Assembly: GCA_902610755.1 (NCBI GenBank)
Contig: CACLWW010000009.1
Coordinates: 1-40,719 of the forward strand
Reading direction: 5' to 3'
Source of the DNA: an uncultured Pelagibacteraceae bacterium
GTDB lineage: Bacteria > Pseudomonadota > Alphaproteobacteria > Pelagibacterales > Pelagibacteraceae
DNA length: 40,719 nt
Shown here in pieces: positions 38,625 to 40,719 of this stretch (positions are counted from its first letter, which is position 1; every line of letters starts with the position of its first letter). The notes below the pieces were generated by a model. It worked only from the letters and a program-made list of their open reading frames with translations. It made no database searches and was not told the DNA's origin. The position numbers and the translations under genes are program-made.

Positions 38625-40719
38625 ATGGCTGATTTAAATAAAAAAAAACATTTTTATCTTATTGATGGCTCTGGGTATATTTTTCGAGCATATTATGCTC
38701 TTCCCCCTCTATCCAGAAAATCAGATGGGTTACCAACAGGTGCTGTTGCGGGATTTTGTAATATGCTTTTTAAGTTGCTAGAGGATGCAAAATCAAAAGA
38801 AAATAAAGAGAAACCAACTCACTTCGTGGTTATTTTTGACTCTGCCAGAAAAAATTTTAGAAATGATATTTATGAAGACTATAAAGCGAACAGATCAGAC
38901 GCCCCTGATGACTTGATCCCTCAGTTTGAATATATTCGAAAATCTGTAGAGGCTTTTAATATTCCTGCTGTTGAAATGATTAACTATGAAGCCGACGATT
39001 TAATTGCAACTTATTCAAAACAAATTACTAAACTCGGTTCTGATGTAACCATTGTTTCATCTGATAAAGATTTAATGCAGCTTCATGACAAAAAAGTAAG
39101 AATTTATGATCCTATGAAAAATAAATTTATCAAGAAAGAGGATGTAATCGCTAAATTTGGAGTTACTTCAGATAAGGTTATTGATGTTCAATCTTTAGCT
39201 GGTGATTCAAGTGATAACGTGCCAGGTGTTCCTGGTATTGGAGTAAAAACAGCAGCAGAATTAATAAATAAATTTGGAAGTTTAGAAGAACTTCTCAAAA
39301 ATGCTGAAACAATAAAGCAAAATAAAAGACGAGAAACAATTATCGAAAATAAAGATAAAGCTTTAATAAGTAAGAAACTAGTAACCTTAAAAAATGATGT
39401 ACCTGTCAAAAATAAATTAGATGATTTTTTATTGAAGGAAATTGACAAAAAAAAACTCTTCAATTTTTTAAGAGATATGGAGTTTAATAGACTGCTAAGT
39501 TCAGCGATCTCAACATATGGAGAAATTGATTTTGAAAATGAAAATAAAGAACAATTGCAAAAGATAAAAGATAATCTCTCAAAATCAAACTATAATTTGA
39601 TAAAGAACGAGGACGAATTAAAAAAATTAATACACAAAATAGAGGAAGTCGGAGAACTTGCTATTGATACAGAAACAAACTCTCTTAACCCGCACCTTGC
39701 TAAATTAGTTGGTATATCTATATCTTTTAAAATAGGTGAAGCTTATTATGTTCCTTTAAATCATTCTAATGGGAAAAATTTGGATGAAAAAAATATACTT
39801 AAAATTTTAAAGCCATTATTAGAAGATAAAACCATTAAAAAAATTGGTCAAAATATAAAATTTGATTACATAATTTTTTATCATAGAGGCATAGAAATGA
39901 AATTTTTGGAAGACACAATGTTGATGTCTTACGTTCTAGATGCTGGAAAAAATAAACATAACATGGATGAATTATCAAAAATACATTTAAATCATCAAAC
40001 AATATCTTATAAAGACTTGGTAGGAACTGGAAAAAAACAAATAACCTTTGATGATGTAGAAATTGATCAAGCAAAAGATTATGCAGCCGAAGATGCCGAT
40101 GTTACTTACAGGTTATACAAAAAATTTTTGAAGGATATCAAAGAAGAAAAATTAGTAAATATTTACGAGTCTTTTGAAAAACCAATGATTGAAATTTTGG
40201 CTAAAATGGAAATCAGTGGAATAAAATTGGACAAAGATTTCTTATTAAAACTTTCAAAAAAATTTGAAAAAAAAATAGCTGAATTAGAAAAAGACATTTT
40301 CAAAATATCTAAAAAGAAATTTAAAATTGGTTCAACAAAACAGCTTGGTGAAATAATGTACAATGATTTAAAAATTTCAGCATTAAAAAAAACAAAAAAA
40401 GGAAGCTTTGCCACGAGTGCCAGTGTTTTGGAAGATCTGGCATTTAAAGGACATGAATTACCTAAGTTAGTCTTAGAATGGAGGCAAATTTCAAAGCTTC
40501 AAAATACATATTCAGACTCACTTCCAGAATTTATCAATCCTGTTTCAAAAAGAGTTCATACATCTTTTTTGTTGGCAGCTACAACAACTGGAAGGTTAGC
40601 ATCAAGTGATCCAAATTTACAAAATATTCCAATTAAGTCTGAAGATGGAAAAGAAATAAGAAAAGCCTTTATTTCAGAAAAAGGAAATTCACTTTTATCT
40701 GCTGATTATAATCAAATTG
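38625..40719 (+). CDS. polA: DNA polymerase I, 3' end missing
   Basis: DNA polymerase I, for Okazaki fragment processing and repair. The frame is open from ATG 38625 to the right edge (698 codons plus one base) with no interruption. The 5'-3' exonuclease domain (about 1-290) begins HFYLIDGSGYIFRAYYALPP and has GDSSDNVPGVPGIGVKTAAE. The 3'-5' exonuclease domain keeps its acidic residues: D348-E350 in AIDTETNSL, GQNIKFD and YAAEDAD. Proofreading is therefore probably active. The polymerase domain reaches motif A (SADYNQI, D694) at the very edge. The start lies 50 bp from the divergent ABC gene. Confidence 0.96.
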   Translation, partial: MADLNKKKHFYLIDGSGYIFRAYYALPPLSRKSDGLPTGAVAGFCNMLFKLLEDAKSKENKEKPTHFVVIFDSARKNFRNDIYEDYKANRSDAPDDLIPQFEYIRKSVEAFNIPAVEMINYEADDLIATYSKQITKLGSDVTIVSSDKDLMQLHDKKVRIYDPMKNKFIKKEDVIAKFGVTSDKVIDVQSLAGDSSDNVPGVPGIGVKTAAELINKFGSLEELLKNAETIKQNKRRETIIENKDKALISKKLVTLKNDVPVKNKLDDFLLKEIDKKKLFNFLRDMEFNRLLSSAISTYGEIDFENENKEQLQKIKDNLSKSNYNLIKNEDELKKLIHKIEEVGELAIDTETNSLNPHLAKLVGISISFKIGEAYYVPLNHSNGKNLDEKNILKILKPLLEDKTIKKIGQNIKFDYIIFYHRGIEMKFLEDTMLMSYVLDAGKNKHNMDELSKIHLNHQTISYKDLVGTGKKQITFDDVEIDQAKDYAAEDADVTYRLYKKFLKDIKEEKLVNIYESFEKPMIEILAKMEISGIKLDKDFLLKLSKKFEKKIAELEKDIFKISKKKFKIGSTKQLGEIMYNDLKISALKKTKKGSFATSASVLEDLAFKGHELPKLVLEWRQISKLQNTYSDSLPEFINPVSKRVHTSFLLAATTTGRLASSDPNLQNIPIKSEDGKEIRKAFISEKGNSLLSADYNQI

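Noticed and set aside
38997..40414. Several antisense open frames inside polA
   Set aside because: polA is continuous on the plus strand with all domain motifs; the antisense frames are shadows of lysine-rich coding.

Overview
The window is a very AT-rich, almost fully coding stretch of an alphaproteobacterial chromosome. It most resembles a streamlined marine SAR11-type genome (order Pelagibacterales). This assignment is inference from these observations: strong A/T bias, lysine- and isoleucine-rich proteins, almost no spacer DNA (no gap exceeds about 180 bp), repeated 1-11 nt gene overlaps, an F1-only ATP synthase operon, a class I lysyl-tRNA synthetase, a RegA/ActR regulator, a SAM-II riboswitch before metX and no mobile DNA. 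I saw no tRNA, rRNA, CRISPR array, insertion sequence or prophage.

Layout. Positions 1-5500 (+) carry the 2-oxoglutarate dehydrogenase genes sucA (cut by the left edge), sucB and lpd, then priA. Positions 7574-12347 (+) carry the F1 operon atpHAGDC. Positions 12349-18851 (-) hold one tightly packed operon, transcribed rplU-rpmA-obgE-proB-proA-nadD-rsfS-ctpA-rppH: two ribosomal proteins, a ribosome-assembly GTPase and a ribosome silencing factor mixed with proline synthesis, NAD synthesis, a protease and an RNA pyrophosphohydrolase. Positions 18915-21308 (-) hold metX-metW-gloB behind a SAM-II riboswitch. The divergent pair at 21484-23456 (+) is a hisC-type aminotransferase and a prephenate dehydrogenase.

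Positions 23459-28604 (-) hold a coupled set trkH-ampG-NlpC/P60-TPR/sulfotransferase. The AmpG permease plus an NlpC/P60 enzyme without a visible signal peptide suggests peptidoglycan recycling. Positions 28692-32177 (+) hold lysS (class I), pyrD, rpmB and a VUT-family (queuosine precursor type) transporter. Positions 32180-36346 (-) hold a polyamine operon: a fold-III decarboxylase, a deoxyhypusine-synthase-like enzyme, N-carbamoylputrescine amidase and agmatine deiminase. The window closes with regA (+), bioY (-), a stand-alone ABC ATPase (-) and polA (+, cut by the right edge at polymerase motif A).

The most interesting parts are the four-gene polyamine operon with a probable DHS-type homospermidine synthase and a hairpin plus T-tract in its leader, the SAM-II element with an unusual context (about 30 nt from the start codon and followed by eight Ts, with gloB in the controlled operon), the AmpG/NlpC/sulfotransferase operon, and hairpins that span both stop codons of convergent gene pairs. 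Most of the window is ordinary core metabolism, and I found no convincing wholly new system.
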